A DNA stretch of 64,000 bases from Turnera subulata (lineage: Eukaryota > Streptophyta > Magnoliopsida > Malpighiales > Passifloraceae), in NCBI GenBank assembly GCA_028386065.3, contig JAKUCV010006610.1:150704-214703 (forward strand). The letters are read 5' to 3'. The number at the start of each line of letters is the position of its first letter. Position 1 is the stretch's first letter. Both the position numbers and the translations under genes were made by a program. Below, one piece after another: positions 38,607-50,900 of the stretch. The notes beneath the pieces are model-generated. The model did not search any database and was not told where the DNA came from. It saw only the letters and a list, made by a program, of their open reading frames with translations.

Positions 38607-41226
38607 ATGGTGGAACTTGATCAGGAGGAAAGTGCATCCCCCGCTGCTGCCAACATGCTATCTAAGAAGAAAGAGCTTCTGTCCACTGCCATGAAGAGGA
38701 CCAGTGAATGGTTTGATTCTTATCCATTTTGGTTGGCGCTTTTCTAGTCATATATGGAGGAGTTTTTGTCTTCTTTTACTCTTTCCAGTTTCCATTTTCG
38801 CATAATGAAAAATGACTCCATGAAATGTTTGCAGGATTTTCTCCCAGGAAATCCCCAGTGATGTTAATGTGCAGGCTGGTGGAGTTTCCTTCTCTCTTCA
38901 TAAGGTAGGAATCATCCTTAGCTCCTCTTCCTCATTTCAAAGCATCATTACAAATGAAAAAAAAAAAGAACAGCTGGAAAGAAAAGATAGTGATTCAAGT
39001 CTCTAACAAGCATAAGTACCTGTCACTACTACCAAATTCAAATTGATTCTGTTCCCTTACTGGCACTGCAGTTTCCCCTAGTCTCCAAGTGTGGATATGT
39101 AAGAAAACTGGTATCAGACTCCAACGATGCTGATTATTCTGAAATTAAAATCCCTGATATCCCTGGTGGTGCTGAAGCATTTGAACTTGCAGCAAAGTTC
39201 TGCTATGGGATCAATTTTGAAATAGGTACAGAGAACATTGCCATGCTTCGATGCGTGGCAGAGTACTTAGAGATGACCGAGGACTATGCAGTTGGAAACC
39301 TTGTGTCAAGAACTGAGGCCTATCTGAATGAAGTGGCACTTAAGAGCCTTGCTGGGTCAGTTTCCGTTTTGCATCAGTCAGAAAATCTTCTTCCGTTGGC
39401 AGAGGAAATAAAACTTGTGAGCCGATGCATTGACGCAATTGCATTGATAGCCTGCAAAGAAAGTCAATTTTCTATGTCAGGTAGGTCTGATATTAGCAAT
39501 AATGTAGGTTTACTCTCTACCCCTATCTTGCAACCAAAGCTTGTGGTTGATTGGTGGGCTGAAGATTTATCAGTCTTGAGAATTGACATCTTCCAAAGGG
39601 TTTTGATGGCAATGATGGCAAGAGGATATAAACAGTATGCTCTTGGCCCAGTGTTGATGCTTTATGCACAGAAGTCCCTGCGAGGTTTGGTGAGACCTAT
39701 ATCTGAAGCTTGGTTTAGTACACTTATTGGGTTGTGCTTATCAGTATCTGAACTTTCTGATTGCTGCAGGAAATTTTTGGAAAAGGGCGGAAGAAGATAG
39801 AGGCTCGACAAGAACATGAGAAGAGGGTTGTTCTAGAAACAATAGTAGGCCTTCTTCCCAGGGAGAGGAATGCATTATCAGTAAGCTTCCTTTCTATGTT
39901 GCTTCGAGCTGCCATATATCTCGAGACCACAGTGGCTTGCCGGCTTGATTTAGAAAAAAGGATGGCGCTGCAGTTAGGACAAGCAGTCCTAGATGATCTC
40001 TTGATTCCTTCATATTCATTTACAGGGGACACATTGTTTGATGTAGATACTGTTCAGCGGATAATGATGAACTACATTGAATATGAAGTGGAAGGGAACA
40101 GAATGGGCTATGCTGCTGCTGATGAGTATGTTTCTCCTCCGCCAAGTGATATGGAACGAGTTGGGAAGCTCGTGGAGAACTACCTTGCCGAAATAGCCTC
40201 TGATCGCAACCTATCTGTTTCGAAATTTATTAGTCTTGCCGAAATTATTCCTGAGCAATCAAGACCAACAGAAGATGGGATGTATAGAGCCATAGATATC
40301 TACCTCAAGGTGCAATATGATTCTTGTCATTCTCTGCATCTGCTCTAAACATATTCATCATTAATAAAATAATTCATATAATGAGGTTAGCTGTGTTGGG
40401 CATTTTTATCATACTACAATTCTTAGGGAACAGGCATGCATGCTCTGGATTAGCCTTACCTTATGCCTTACTTGGCCTTACTATGCTCCTTTTCTTATTT
40501 ACAACTAAAACTTTTTACACCTGGTAGGTGATATATACTGTGGTATTGCTCATTCTTTCATTTATGTTTAAGTTTCAACTGCAACTGTATGCTTGACAAT
40601 TTCTTATCAGAAAAATGGGACAAATTAAAAATAGGAGATGTGGGCTAAAACAACCAAAGTAACTCCTGAAATTTACTTTGATCCAATATTTTTCACTATA
40701 GGCTCATCCTGCATTGAGTGACATGGAGAGGAAGAAAGTCTGCAGTTTGATGGACTGTCAGAAACTATCAAGGGAGGCCTGTGCTCATGCCGCTCAGAAT
40801 GATCGGCTTCCAGTTCAAACAGTGGTTCAGGTGCTCTACTACGAGCAACAGCGCCTTCGAGATGTTATGAATGGGAACCTCACGGGTGGAGATTCCCCAG
40901 CTCTTCCTCCCAAAATGAGCATTTATTCAACTGATATTCGTCCTGTTTCCGATGAGCTCTCTGTCTTAAAAAGAGAGAACGAAGACTTGAAACTAGAGCT
41001 AGTCAAAATGAAAATGAAAATGAAGGAAATGGAGAGGGGTGGTATTGTATCATCTGTGAACAGTCCATCTGCTGATAAACCTCCTTTGCCAAGAAAATCA
41101 TTTATCAACTCAGTGTCCAAAAGGCTTGGTCGCCTCTATCCATTTGCACAAAGGGATGGAACCACACCCTCTAATGCTAAAGGTCGAACAAAACCCAACA
41201 AAAATAGGAGGCATTCCATATCTTGA
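38607..41226 (+). CDS. BTB/POZ-NPH3 family protein, SR1IP1-like
   Basis: Five exons: 38607-38710, 38835-38904, 39072-39689, 39770-40309 and 40702-41226, giving 618 residues. NPH3-family proteins are plant substrate adaptors for CUL3 ubiquitin ligases or plasma-membrane signalling scaffolds. The BTB domain covers about residues 40-135 (SDVNVQAGGVSFSLHKFPLV...EAFELAAKFCYGINF). The NPH3 domain covers about 220-485 (DWWAEDLSVLRIDIFQRVL; YRAIDIYLKAHP). A C-terminal coiled coil follows (VLKRENEDLKLELVKMKMKM), then a basic tail. The stretch KKKELLSTAMKRTSEW at the N-terminus is most like Arabidopsis SR1IP1 (At5g67385), a calcium/calmodulin-linked defence regulator. A second possible start lies at 38655 (MLSKKK). 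The gene is intact with clean introns. Confidence 0.93.
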
Positions 41227-42296
41227 GACCCGGATTTGTATTAGCACCATGTACCACTTCTTCGGATGGTTTATAGTGTCGGTGATTGTGGCTTTCTGCG
41301 TCAGGATTGAGAAAAATGCTTCTTGTTTTCAATATTTCTTTCTTCTTTTTCTTGCCTCTCTGTGTGTCAATTTGGTGTAAATAGTATATTTGTCATTATT
41401 AAATTATGTGATTCAAAGTCTGATGAATGCTGGTGTACATTTTAATATCAAATGCTGAAAATTGTGCAGATTTATTGTTCTGAAGGCTATTAACAGTTCC
41501 TTTGTTCTACAGAATGAAAAGCTATAGGTTTTTCTGACTGTAAGATGAATGCTGTAGTCCATCAGGAATTTGGTGTTTCTCAGTAGCGATGACATGGGGA
41601 GGAAAACACTATAAAAAAAAAAAAGGAAAGAAAAGAAAACAACATTTCCATCGAAGAAAAAGGAAAAAAACTCCATATCTTTTTCAACAACGAGCTATGG
41701 AACAATTTCAAAACCCAAATAACTAAATGCTGAGACCTGCATAAGCCCCAGTCGCAGCTTACATTTCTCTAAGCATTATGTGTTGTGGTCATTCTATGTT
41801 TTGGGAAATGCTTCAACGGGAATGGGAAGTATATATCAGCGTTTGTCGAGGGAAGAACCCTCTGATTTCTTCGCAACTAGCCTAATCTTTTTCAACAGGA
41901 AGTTTGTGAAATGAGGCTGCCTTGGTTGATTAAACCACCTTTCTGTCTGGGTTGATAAATATTTTTGTGTTTCTGTAATTTGGGACCTAATGCACAAGTA
42001 GGAGTTGTTTTTTTTTGATGCTTTGTTATAGGAAATTTTTTGTGAGCTAATTCTATTGTCACAAGTGCATCAGGTCCCGAGATTACAGAGCACTTTTATC
42101 AGCTAAAAGGGTGACGCTTAGCCGATGAAATGCAGTTCTTACTGCAAGTCACTAGCAGGCAATGGAGACTGTATTTGCATTATTGAGGGATTTTAGGTGT
42201 AGAGATTTTCTAGATTTAAAGGGTAGCTCAAGGGACAGGATAGCACGAGGTAAGCTGGCTATGTTATGTCTGGGGCAAATTATAAGGCAGTACTAA
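41227..42296. other. 3' UTR of the BTB gene and spacer
   Basis: No gene is seen. The 3' UTR probably extends to about 41400 (attaaa near 41398). Confidence 0.6.
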
Positions 42297-43001
42297 AATA
42301 TTGACTCGTTCAGATTCAAAGCAAATTGGAATTCTCGTGAGGAATCTGTACCCGGTGAAGCTAGGTATGTAGGGATTAATCATATAGGGCAAGTTTTTTG
42401 GGTTTTGACAAAGTTCTGTTTGAGTGTGACTCTGCTCAGGTTGTCCAGGCTTTTAATGACTCAAGTGGGGCGATCCAGGACTGGAGGATTGATGCCTATA
42501 TCTCTAGTGCAAAGGAGTTTTTCTCAAATTTTCAACAAGCGAGGGTGCATCATATTAGTAGGGATAGGAATGGTCTTGCTGACTTCTTGGCAAAGCATGC
42601 AAGATCAGTTGGGGCTTTGGGGGTTACTCTTGAGAGTTTACCCGAGGAGTTTCATAGGCTTGTACAACAAGAAGCTCTGACTTAATATCTAATAAAATGT
42701 TGGTTGTTCAAAAAAAAAAAAAAAACATATAGGGCTTACCATCAAGAATGACAATCTGGTGTTCGTCTGGTGGCAGACAAACGAACCCTCCTTTATTTGT
42801 CCCTGGTGGGGTAAGCAGGTAACAAGTGCTGGGCAGAGTATGAAGAACATTTTAAAGAACATGAAATCCTCGGTCACACACATTGATCCAAGGAATCTTG
42901 ATATGAATTTGAGAGATATTCAGCCTGCTCTGATCCACAATGACTGTTATCTCCTAGGTAATGAAGCGGAAAGAGAAATATGTGATAGAAATCCTGTATA
43001 A
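42297..43001 (+). pseudogene. Unidentified reading frame split by a LINE insertion
   Basis: The frame 42297-42380 (FKANWNSREESVPGEARYVG) continues after the insert at 42736-43001 (NDNLVFVWWQTNEPSFICPW to a stop). When the LINE piece and one copy of the duplicated target are ignored, reading frame is kept across the site, for about 115-120 codons in all. Composition looks protein-like (Trp, Cys, His rich). I do not recognise the family. It is either an exon of a lost host gene or part of another element. The gag-protease Copia lies 45 bp downstream. Confidence 0.4.
42381..42735 (+). mobile_element. 5'-truncated LINE with RNase H-like end and target-site duplication
   Basis: catatagggc at 42381-42390 and 42726-42735 brackets a 335-bp insert ending in an A15 tail. 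The insert encodes about 95 residues (GFDKVLFECDSAQVVQAFND...VHHISRDRNGLADFLAKHA), the RNase H-like domain at the end of plant L1-type ORF2, with its stop at 42683-42685. The tail is preceded by ttggttgttc. Confidence 0.9.
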
Positions 43002-43046
43002 CAATTAGTCCTCTGTTCTGTTGACTTCAAAATATTTTGTGTTACA

Positions 43047-43332
43047 TGTTAAGAAAAATGACATTGTTGGTTCCTGTTGACTTGTTCATATTTAGTTACT
43101 AGTAGTTCCAATAATCATGCATTGTCACAACCAAATCTGTTTAGGTTTCATAGTTGTTACATTGCAGATTTTTAGCTATTTTTCTCTTTTAAGTTGTAAC
43201 TAGCTACACCTACATAGGTAAGTGGTTATCTTTTTTTTCTATATAAGTTCATGGTCCAGTGATGAATAAGATATACCAAAATAGGAGTTTTCCTATCTCT
43301 TTTTAACCTTTGTTTCTCTGTAAGTTCCAACA
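43047..43332 (+). repeat. 5' LTR of the gag-protease Copia
   Basis: It begins tgttaagaaaaatg and ends gttccaaca. A TATA-like tctatataagttc lies near 43239. Confidence 0.9.
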
Positions 43333-43439
43333 GTGGTAGCGGAGCCACAGTAGTTCTTACAGGACCAAAGTTTTTTAAAACCCAAAACACCACACCAGAA
43401 ACACATTTCCTTTAAACACTTTTCCAATCAACACAGTCA

Positions 43440-45083
43440 ATGGCATCCAGTAGCCAATCTTTATCTCCACCCATCATCCTCACTGGTGAAAACTATCATG
43501 TTTGGTCAGTGAAGATGCAAGCCTTTTTTGAAGCCTATGACCTTTGGGAAACCATTACAGAAAACAGACTAATACCACCATTACCGCCAAATCCCACATT
43601 AGCTCAAATAAAGACTCTCAGTGAGGACAAGGCGAAAAAATCAAAGGCGAAGTCTCTTATTCAGAATGCTGTATCAGACACTGTTTTTTACAAGATCATG
43701 GCTTGTAGCACAACAAAAGAGGCTTGGGACAGACTTAAAGAAGAATACCGAGGCAGCGATAGGACACGTCAAATGCAAGTGCTCAACCTGAAAAGAGAAT
43801 TCGAGTCACTGAATATGCGAGATGATGAAACTATAGGCAAGTATGCTGACCGAATCTCTTTGATTGTTAATAATATAAGACTGCTTGGTGAAGATTTTCC
43901 AGATAAGAGAGTAGTGGAGAAAGTTCTGGTGACCCTTCCGGAGAGATTTGAATCCAAAATTTCTTCTCTTGAAGAGTCCAAAGATTTGAACAACATTTCT
44001 CTAGGTGAGCTGATGAGTGCCCTCCAAGCACAAGAGCAACGAAGAACAATGAGGCAAGAGAGGTTCACTGAAAGAGCCTTGTATGTACAAAAACAATTCT
44101 CTGGTAAGGGAAAGCAACTAAACAATAACAATGGAGGTTCAAAGAAGACTTTTCCTCCTTGTAATCATTGCAAAAAAACAACACATCTAGAAAAATATTG
44201 TTAGTGGAGAGCTGATGCTATATGTGGTAATTGTAAACAAAAGGGACACATTGCCAAAGTCTGCAAATCAAGAAATTTTCAAGCACAAGTGGCACAAGGT
44301 GATGACTTGCAGGAGGAGCAACTTTTTGTTGTTTCTTGTCTTTCTACTAATAACCCCTTTAATGCTTGGCTTATTGATAGTGGATGCACAAATCACCTGT
44401 GCAATGATGCTGCCATGTTCAAGTGCCTTGATGATTCCTTCAAATCCCAAGTGAAAGTAGGAAATGGAGAGCTTTTAGAAGTCAAAGGCAAAGGTTCTGT
44501 GGTTGTTTCAACAGCATCAGGTACCAAAGTTATTCCTGATGTTTTATATGCACCAAATATTAGCCAAAATCTGTTGAGTATTGGACAAATGCTTGAAAAG
44601 AATTACTCATTGGTTTTTAAGGATCGCGAATGTACTATTTTTGATCCTTCTGGAGTAGAATTGTTCACTGTCAAAATGAACAAGAGAGTATTTGCTTTAG
44701 AGTGGGAAAAAGTGAATGAACAGGCCTATGTCAGCACCTCACAGATGGTTACAAATCTTGATCATATTGATCGGGAAGATGAAACATTTTTTGATGCTCA
44801 AGTTGGTGAGATCTTTCAACAAGATGAGTCGGAAAAATCACCAATTCAAGCAAATGAAGCAAGGACAGATAATAAAAAATTGAAGCTCATCCACACTGGT
44901 GTATGTAGCCCAACCAAAGCACAAGCTTCAAGTGATTCACAGCCAAGGCTGCAAGTTCCACTCCTTGAAAATATTTTTTCTAAGTTGCTGAGTAAGAACA
45001 AGATTGAAGCTCCAGGAGGAGTGTTTGTCACCAACATGCCAAGGAGGAGTGTTAAGAAAAATGGCATTGTTGGTTCCTGTTGA
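43440..45083 (+). pseudogene. Copia gag-protease frame with one in-frame stop
   Basis: It starts with ATG at 43440. Gag (UBN2 type) covers about residues 10-210 (ILTGENYHVWSVKMQAFFEA; EAWDRLKEEYRG). Two zinc knuckles follow: CNHCKKTTHLEKYC and CGNCKQKGHIAKVC. A TAG at 44202-44204 lies between them, where a Trp codon is expected. The frame continues through the aspartic protease (WLIDSGCTNHLC) and a tail without a recognisable domain, ending inside the 3' LTR. If the stop is read through, one protein of about 547 residues results. Confidence 0.8.
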
Positions 45084-45335
45084 CTTGTTCATGTTTAGTT
45101 ACTAGTAGTTCCAATAATCATGCATTGTCACAGTCAAATCTGTTTAGATTTCATATTTGTTACATTGTAGATTTTTAGCTATTTTTCTCTTTTAAGTTGT
45201 AACTAGCTACACCTACATAGGTAAGTGGTTATCTTTTTTTTCTATATAAGTTCATGGTCCAATGATGAATAAGATATACCAAAATAGGAGTTTTCCTATC
45301 TCTTTTTAACCTTTGTTTCTCTGTAAGTTCCAACA
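45050..45335 (+). repeat. 3' LTR of the gag-protease Copia
   Basis: It matches 43047-43332 over its full length with about nine substitutions. Confidence 0.9.
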
Positions 45336-46114
45336 GTTTCTTTGTTACATAGGTTTTTCAATAGCGTAGGTTAGATGCAGCAACATTTAATTGGTAATGG
45401 CTGATGTGTTCGGAAATCATAACAAATTCATATAAGTAGTACTTTTACAAGGATCATTACAAATGATGATCTGATATACTACCTAAACCCTTAATCTTCA
45501 TTTTTAAGAAGTAACATCCACAAGGTTTTCTTTTCTCCATTAAAGATCGATTCCACGATGCAATTATTCCGCTCAGACAAGAATGGCAGAGTTGAGCATT
45601 AAGAAATCGGTGGTACATTTCGGTTTCAATCAACTTCACTGGTGAATGTGTATGTGGGACTCATGCTTTCGTAGATGGGGCATAAAGAAGATATTGCTTT
45701 TTTCTTTTTCTTAGATAGGCATAATCCTGTCTGTTACACAATCTAAGCATTGTCCAGGGCAGGGACAACCATGACGATCATTTGACCCACTGGAAAATAG
45801 GGAGGGAGAGAAAGCTGATGAATGCAAAATCAGTTGACATTAATGTCTCAATGACTTGACATAAAATTCTTCTCACAAAGATAAGATGTGGGGATTCAAG
45901 CAAGACTGTTCCAATTGTGCCAAGTTCAACATTGTCCTAAAAAATACTAAAAAAGATAGAAGGGCTGAAACAAGTCATCTTTATACAAGATACCTATTAA
46001 TTATGCTAGAAATTAATTAAGCATGGAAAATTCATACAAACATCATCGATATAATTAAGTCGATAGGAATCAGTCTAAAAATCTTACCCATATCGACCTA
46101 TTAACACATTTTTT
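45336..46114. other. Spacer, including the 3' UTR of the minus-strand gene
   Basis: No gene is seen. The 3' UTR of the 46.1-kb gene should occupy the upper end. Confidence 0.6.
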
Positions 46115-46882
46115 TCAAGTGGTGTTCAGGCTCAAAACTTGGAAAAGCCACGGAGGCTGTTTCAATCTCTCCTGTCTGAATTGCTCATCAACAACAATGC
46201 TGTTTTTACTTGCATTCTGGTACCCTAAGGTCATGTCAGAAACCTGGACAAGTCCAAAGTTGTGGCCGGTTAGTTCTTCTCTTCTTTTACTTGTCTTCTG
46301 ATGATGATGGTGGTTCAAGGAACTGGTCCTGTTTATCTGGCTGGATCCTGTGGAAGATGAAGAGAAGCTTGGTCCTGAATCAGAAGTCAAGGGTGTCTCG
46401 GCTTTCTTCCTCTGGTTATATTTTGTTGGCCCCAGTGTTAGCTCAATCTCATTCTCATCTATAAGTTCTCTATCTGCATTTGATTCTGCAACATTCTCTT
46501 CACCACCTGGCCTCTCCAAGTCAAGTTTCACTAATGACCTCTGGTTTAGGCCGCGAGCTTGATTACTCTGATTAAAGCTAAAACCATTGTTCGAGCTCCC
46601 TAATTCTTGACTTCGGCCGTTGGTTCTGTTGCTTGCTATGTTTCGCATCATTATCTTCTGGATGCGATACAGACGATGGAGTTCATAGACCTGTCAACAT
46701 CAATTATTCACTTCCTTAAGGTGTTTTCTATGCTAGAAGAGTGTGGATAATTAAAAGACATATAATCATCATCTGTGGATAGAGATTGTTGTAAGAAGTA
46801 CCTGCTCTTTGAATGTTTCTTCGTGTTTGAGGATGGCCATTCTCATGTATTCCTTGTCGTAGGGCTTAAGATAGTTCTCCAT
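46115..46882 (-). CDS. Conserved plant protein with YLKPYDKEYMRM / VYELHRLYRIQK N-terminus
   Basis: Two coding exons on the minus strand (46802-46882 and 46115-46690) give 218 residues. The N-terminus MENYLKPYDKEYMRMAILKH followed by EETFKEQVYELHRLYRIQKI is a strongly conserved signature of plant proteins related to the DUF863 group. The rest is low-complexity: Asn-rich, then ENEIELTLGPTKY, then SDSGPSFSSSSTGSS and a His run, ending PPWLFQVLSLNTT. The ELTLG stretch resembles an EAR-like LxLxL motif, which could recruit corepressors; this is inference. Function is unknown. Possible 5' UTR exons lie upstream (near 47000-47060 and 48020-48075), and a TATA-like tatata at 48425-48430 fits a promoter. 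Confidence 0.85.
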
Positions 46883-48429
46883 CCGAGTTAGTTTTGCTTG
46901 TGTGTTAGACTTTGCCAAGTTGTATGACCAATCCCAAGAATGGTATTGGATCTATCAATGCCGGTTCCTTCCTTTTCCAAGAGATTTTTATGCTCTTAAA
47001 TGCACCTGGCTTACATCTCAAGTTGGATGATAAATCTCCTTTTGAACTCTAGCACCTGTAATAATAGACGCAAAATGGGACAACTTAAGAGCAGGAATCT
47101 CTGATTAAAGAATAGAATGCTTAGTTGCGAAGAAGTGATAAGATGAGTGCATTAGTTTCACAAGCAGACACAATAAATGCATGCTAGCATTAACTCCTTT
47201 TAGTATAATTTGTCTGTTTGTTGAACTTATTTTTCTTCCATCCATTCACTCTCTTTGGGCCACACCAACCACATAATTCAGATACAAAAATATCTCCCAA
47301 CATGATTAATCGTACAACCTGTTGTGATTTACATGATTTTTTATCCATCTTATCTCTTCCATTTGCACATTCTAAGGAACGTCAATAATTTCTGGATTGC
47401 ATATGCACTTCCAAAAGAAAAAAAGAACAAGATATTATTAGACTTAGTGGATTCATATTCATACTTTGACCATAAAAAAAAGGAGGATCTAACTTATGCT
47501 TTCCTACGTTTAGATTAAAGGGGGTAGCATCCTTTAGTGTGAAAGAAGTTAACGTGTGGAATTTCAGTTTGATAAGACCATGAGATAGTGCTCCACTTCA
47601 ATATATCTATCATGTGTCATCTACAATTGATCTTCTTGGATCCATGTATAGATGATGGTAATCTCTAATAAGAGGAAACATATATATTACGTAGACCATA
47701 CAGTTTGTGTGTTTTGAACATTTGAGAATATAGAATTATTCTCATAGATGCATGAAAAAGACCCAAATACCAGATCCAACGCTAAATTACAAGCACACAT
47801 CTAACCCGCATACATGTGATATTGGCTAGTTAAATATATAGAGAAATAATAACCAAAAGGTCAAAACTTTATATCACACCAAAGATGCATCATGAAGTGG
47901 AAGGAAATGTAACAAACTTTTCTGCAACCAAACTCGTCTTTTCTAATATTCCCTAGCCTAGACTTCATGCAGAGAAAAGGTGACAAGAAAAGTTAAAGAT
48001 CAATGATCTTCTGACCTGTAAGAGTTTCAGCTGCAAGAAGATCTCAAAGCTAAGTTTATGTGTCCTGAAGGAGGAGAGGAGAGCAAATATGGAAAGAAAA
48101 AAAGAACTACTCTTTCCAGGAAAAAGCCAACAGCAGTACTAGTTTCTGCTACACCAAATTCTCTCTCAGCTAGTTACAGCTCAGTTTGATACTACAAGAA
48201 GAGGCCTTGCCTTGATGCCTTCACATTCTCCATCAGTATATACTGCAGAAGATGGGAATAAAATAAGGGCAGAGGAAGAATTTAAGATTCTTTTTTCACA
48301 GACACAGAAACCAAAGTGGTTGTTGCATATGGGGTTTGAGGCATGCCAAACAAATCCCAGTGCCTCAGCCAATGTCCTTCAAGTTTTGTGAAAGAGATGC
48401 CTCAGACAGGTCCAGCAGTGCTTGTATAT
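46883..48429 (-). other. Probable 5' leader with intron(s) of the preceding gene
   Basis: On the minus strand, acctgtaagag-type splice signals near 48017 (exon end ttacag/gtcag) suggest a non-coding leader exon around 48018-48100. Otherwise the stretch is AT-rich without frames of note. Confidence 0.35.
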
Positions 48430-48479
48430 AAGAATTGGATAGAAATTATCAAAAAAAAAAAAAAAAGAATTGGATAGAA
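48430..48479 (+). repeat. Oligo-A insertion with perfect 14-bp target-site duplication
   Basis: agaattggatagaa at 48431-48444 and 48466-48479 brackets only attatc plus about 15 A. The same attatc-A tail occurs at 56249. Confidence 0.7.
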
Positions 48480-50900
48480 TAGTACTCACATATAAATATT
48501 TTACTCTTCCCTTTATTATACTAATTGTTAAAGGATCACAAGGACCTTATATTGCACCAGACAATCATCAAAAAAACAGGTTAGCCTGCTTAGATGAATC
48601 ACATGCAACCAAGGTTTAACAGTTGTTAATTTTGATATAAGTTATCCACACATACATGCATTATATTTTTATAATAATATTAACAATAATGCAACACAAT
48701 TTGCATTAAGAATATAGTACAGCACCTTAATTGAGGTGGCATCTCCTGGCCCGCCGACAAATAGATCTGCACCGTACTTTACGTGGGTATCTATACAAAC
48801 AGTTGACGAGTCCCAAGGTTCAAGGGTGCAGATAGATACTTGGATTAACACATTGCGTCATAACTTCAACAGTTCTGATATACTAGTATATATATTGAAT
48901 TAGAATTTCCAAGGACCTCAATATTTTTTAATCTGTACAATGAAGGAGTATACATTGGTGGGCTAGCAAGTAGCAACACCCACAAAGGAAGGCCCAACAC
49001 AATGATTGTAGCTGTTTAAATGGCCATGTGGATGAGAGGTGTCAGGAAAATCGAAGGGAAAATATATAGATTCTATTGACCCAATTAAACGGTCTAGATT
49101 ACTTGTTAATGCAATTTAGTTATTAAGGTACCCGATCTAGGAAAAAAAAAATATGGTACGCAATAAATGTACTTGCATCACATCGATGGATATAGATAGA
49201 TCTCCTTTTGTTTTGGGGGGGAGGGGGAGAATGAGCTGGAGCTATTTGTCATTGTTATGTTTGTGACCAGTATGTATATAGGAATGGATCTGATCACGCA
49301 ATAATGAGACAAATTAGACTGCAAAGTAAAACCAAAAAATTATTTCCATTGTCTGCTCGTGCTTATCAAGAAATATGATCACTTCCACATGCATTGCTCT
49401 ATAGTACTACTATCCTAACCTAACCATGGTAGTACTATAGTATATTAATGAATTATTTAGGTGTATATGTGAAGACTGGGAAATAATGCATCACTAGAAT
49501 TTAGGAGAAAGTAAAAGAAACGAGAGAGAGAAAGAGGGGGGAGGGCGAGAGTGACATGAAAGCACGCGTTGCCGGTGAGGGAAGGTGCAGCCGCATGGGG
49601 GCATGGGTCCATTGGGGTTGCTGTAAAAAGGCTGAGCCATGGGGGGTGCTGGTTGTGGGATAGGGTTTGTTTTTTGGTCCCACCCCAAACCCAAACCCAA
49701 AAAAAAAATAGAAAGAAAAAGAAAAGAAATGGGCAATCATCCATTTGAGACTGCAGCCAAAGAGAAGAAGAGATGTGTAAGGAATAGTCAAAGTTTCTGT
49801 CCTTTGGGAGAGGACAGGATCAGTGAGAGCTGAGGCCTGAGAGGGAGTACTACACTACTACTGCACAGGGTGTTTTTCTTTATTATTTCATTTATTTTTC
49901 TACATTAATTTTCTCGAGGAAAAAAAAAAAGGGAAAAGCCTATATGCGCTACTCATGAGTCATGAGCAAGTGTTTGAGGATTTCAAAGCAGAAATCAATG
50001 TCCACTGAGGAATCTTGTTCCTGCCATGTCGGTGTACTACGCTCCAATACTACTAGTTCTCCAGAGATGATCCCTTTTGTTCTGGGCATGCCTTGATGCA
50101 TCAAAATTTGGGTCATAAGTACTCCTATACTACTAACTAACTCAATATTCCTAGCTAGTACTATAGTCTATAGTTGTATGTCGTGTTGGATGAGTTACAT
50201 TTTAATCGATTGTTTTTGAACAACTATATCCTCCCTGCCAAAAGGCAAACTCCTCCCCCACCAACGTACATTTTTCTTTTATTTCTCAGTGGGCGTGTTC
50301 ACAACTCTTTTTTTTTTCTCTAAAGTGGGCGTTCACTACTTTAAACGTATCAATTGTGGATTGGATATTATTATCAAGGGGAAGGATATCAATTCCATTT
50401 CAAAGTAACTAGAGGGACTATAAGTTTACAATTAGATATTGTTGTATTTATCGTACGGGATTGATGATAATTCATTGGAATGAAATCAAAATCTTTTTTA
50501 TTAATTAGATGGACCTTTAGTTAAGTAGCAGGGTTAATTAGGAATCAAGAAAATCGCATGCATGCAGGGGTATGCTAAGAGACTCATGCGGTATTTGATT
50601 GGTTAGTTTTGCTCATAACATAAGAATTGGGGTCTTAGAATTGTCAGAAATTGGGAAGAGAATGGCTTGCTGGTTCTGCTTTGAATTTTTCCGTGGGGTT
50701 GCATTTCCAGAATGCTCCATCTATAGGAGAGAAGTGGGTGAAAGTGACGGTCACTCACTCGCTGGTGGTGAAAGTCAACATTTACTTTTAATCATGTAAG
50801 ATGTTGCTTGCTGTGTGGGATTCAAGTTTTAATACTGATAGGGTCCTCCTCCCTCAGTACTATACCTGCTTTAATTTTCTGAGGTAAGTAAAAGCGAGAT
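48480..50900. other. Intergenic region, no gene recognised
   Basis: It contains a GA-rich stretch and accccaaacccaaaccc low-complexity sequence at 49500-49710 and an insertion scar at 50288-50340. The open frames in 49457-49791 come from this biased composition. Confidence 0.5.
50288..50340 (-). repeat. T-rich insertion between imperfect direct repeats
   Basis: agtgggcgtgttcacaact (50288-50306) and agtgggcgttcactact (50324-50340) bracket ctttttttttttctctaa. The repeats differ by small indels. Confidence 0.4.

Larger units (their letters stand above)
43047..45335 (+). mobile_element. Gag-protease-only Copia element (TR-GAG-like)
   Basis: LTRs of 286 bp lie at 43047-43332 and 45050-45335 and differ at about nine positions (about 97% identical). 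A primer-site-like tggtagcggagc follows the first LTR and a purine tract (aaggaggag) precedes the second. The interior encodes gag and protease only; integrase, reverse transcriptase and RNase H are absent. No clear 5-bp target duplication adjoins the LTRs: gttaca occurs at 43041 and again 8 bases after the 3' LTR. It needs another Copia element to move. Confidence 0.88.

Noticed and set aside
49676..49712. Telomere-like aaaccc repeats
   Set aside because: The unit is ccaaaccc-like, short and imperfect, within a simple A/C-rich stretch.
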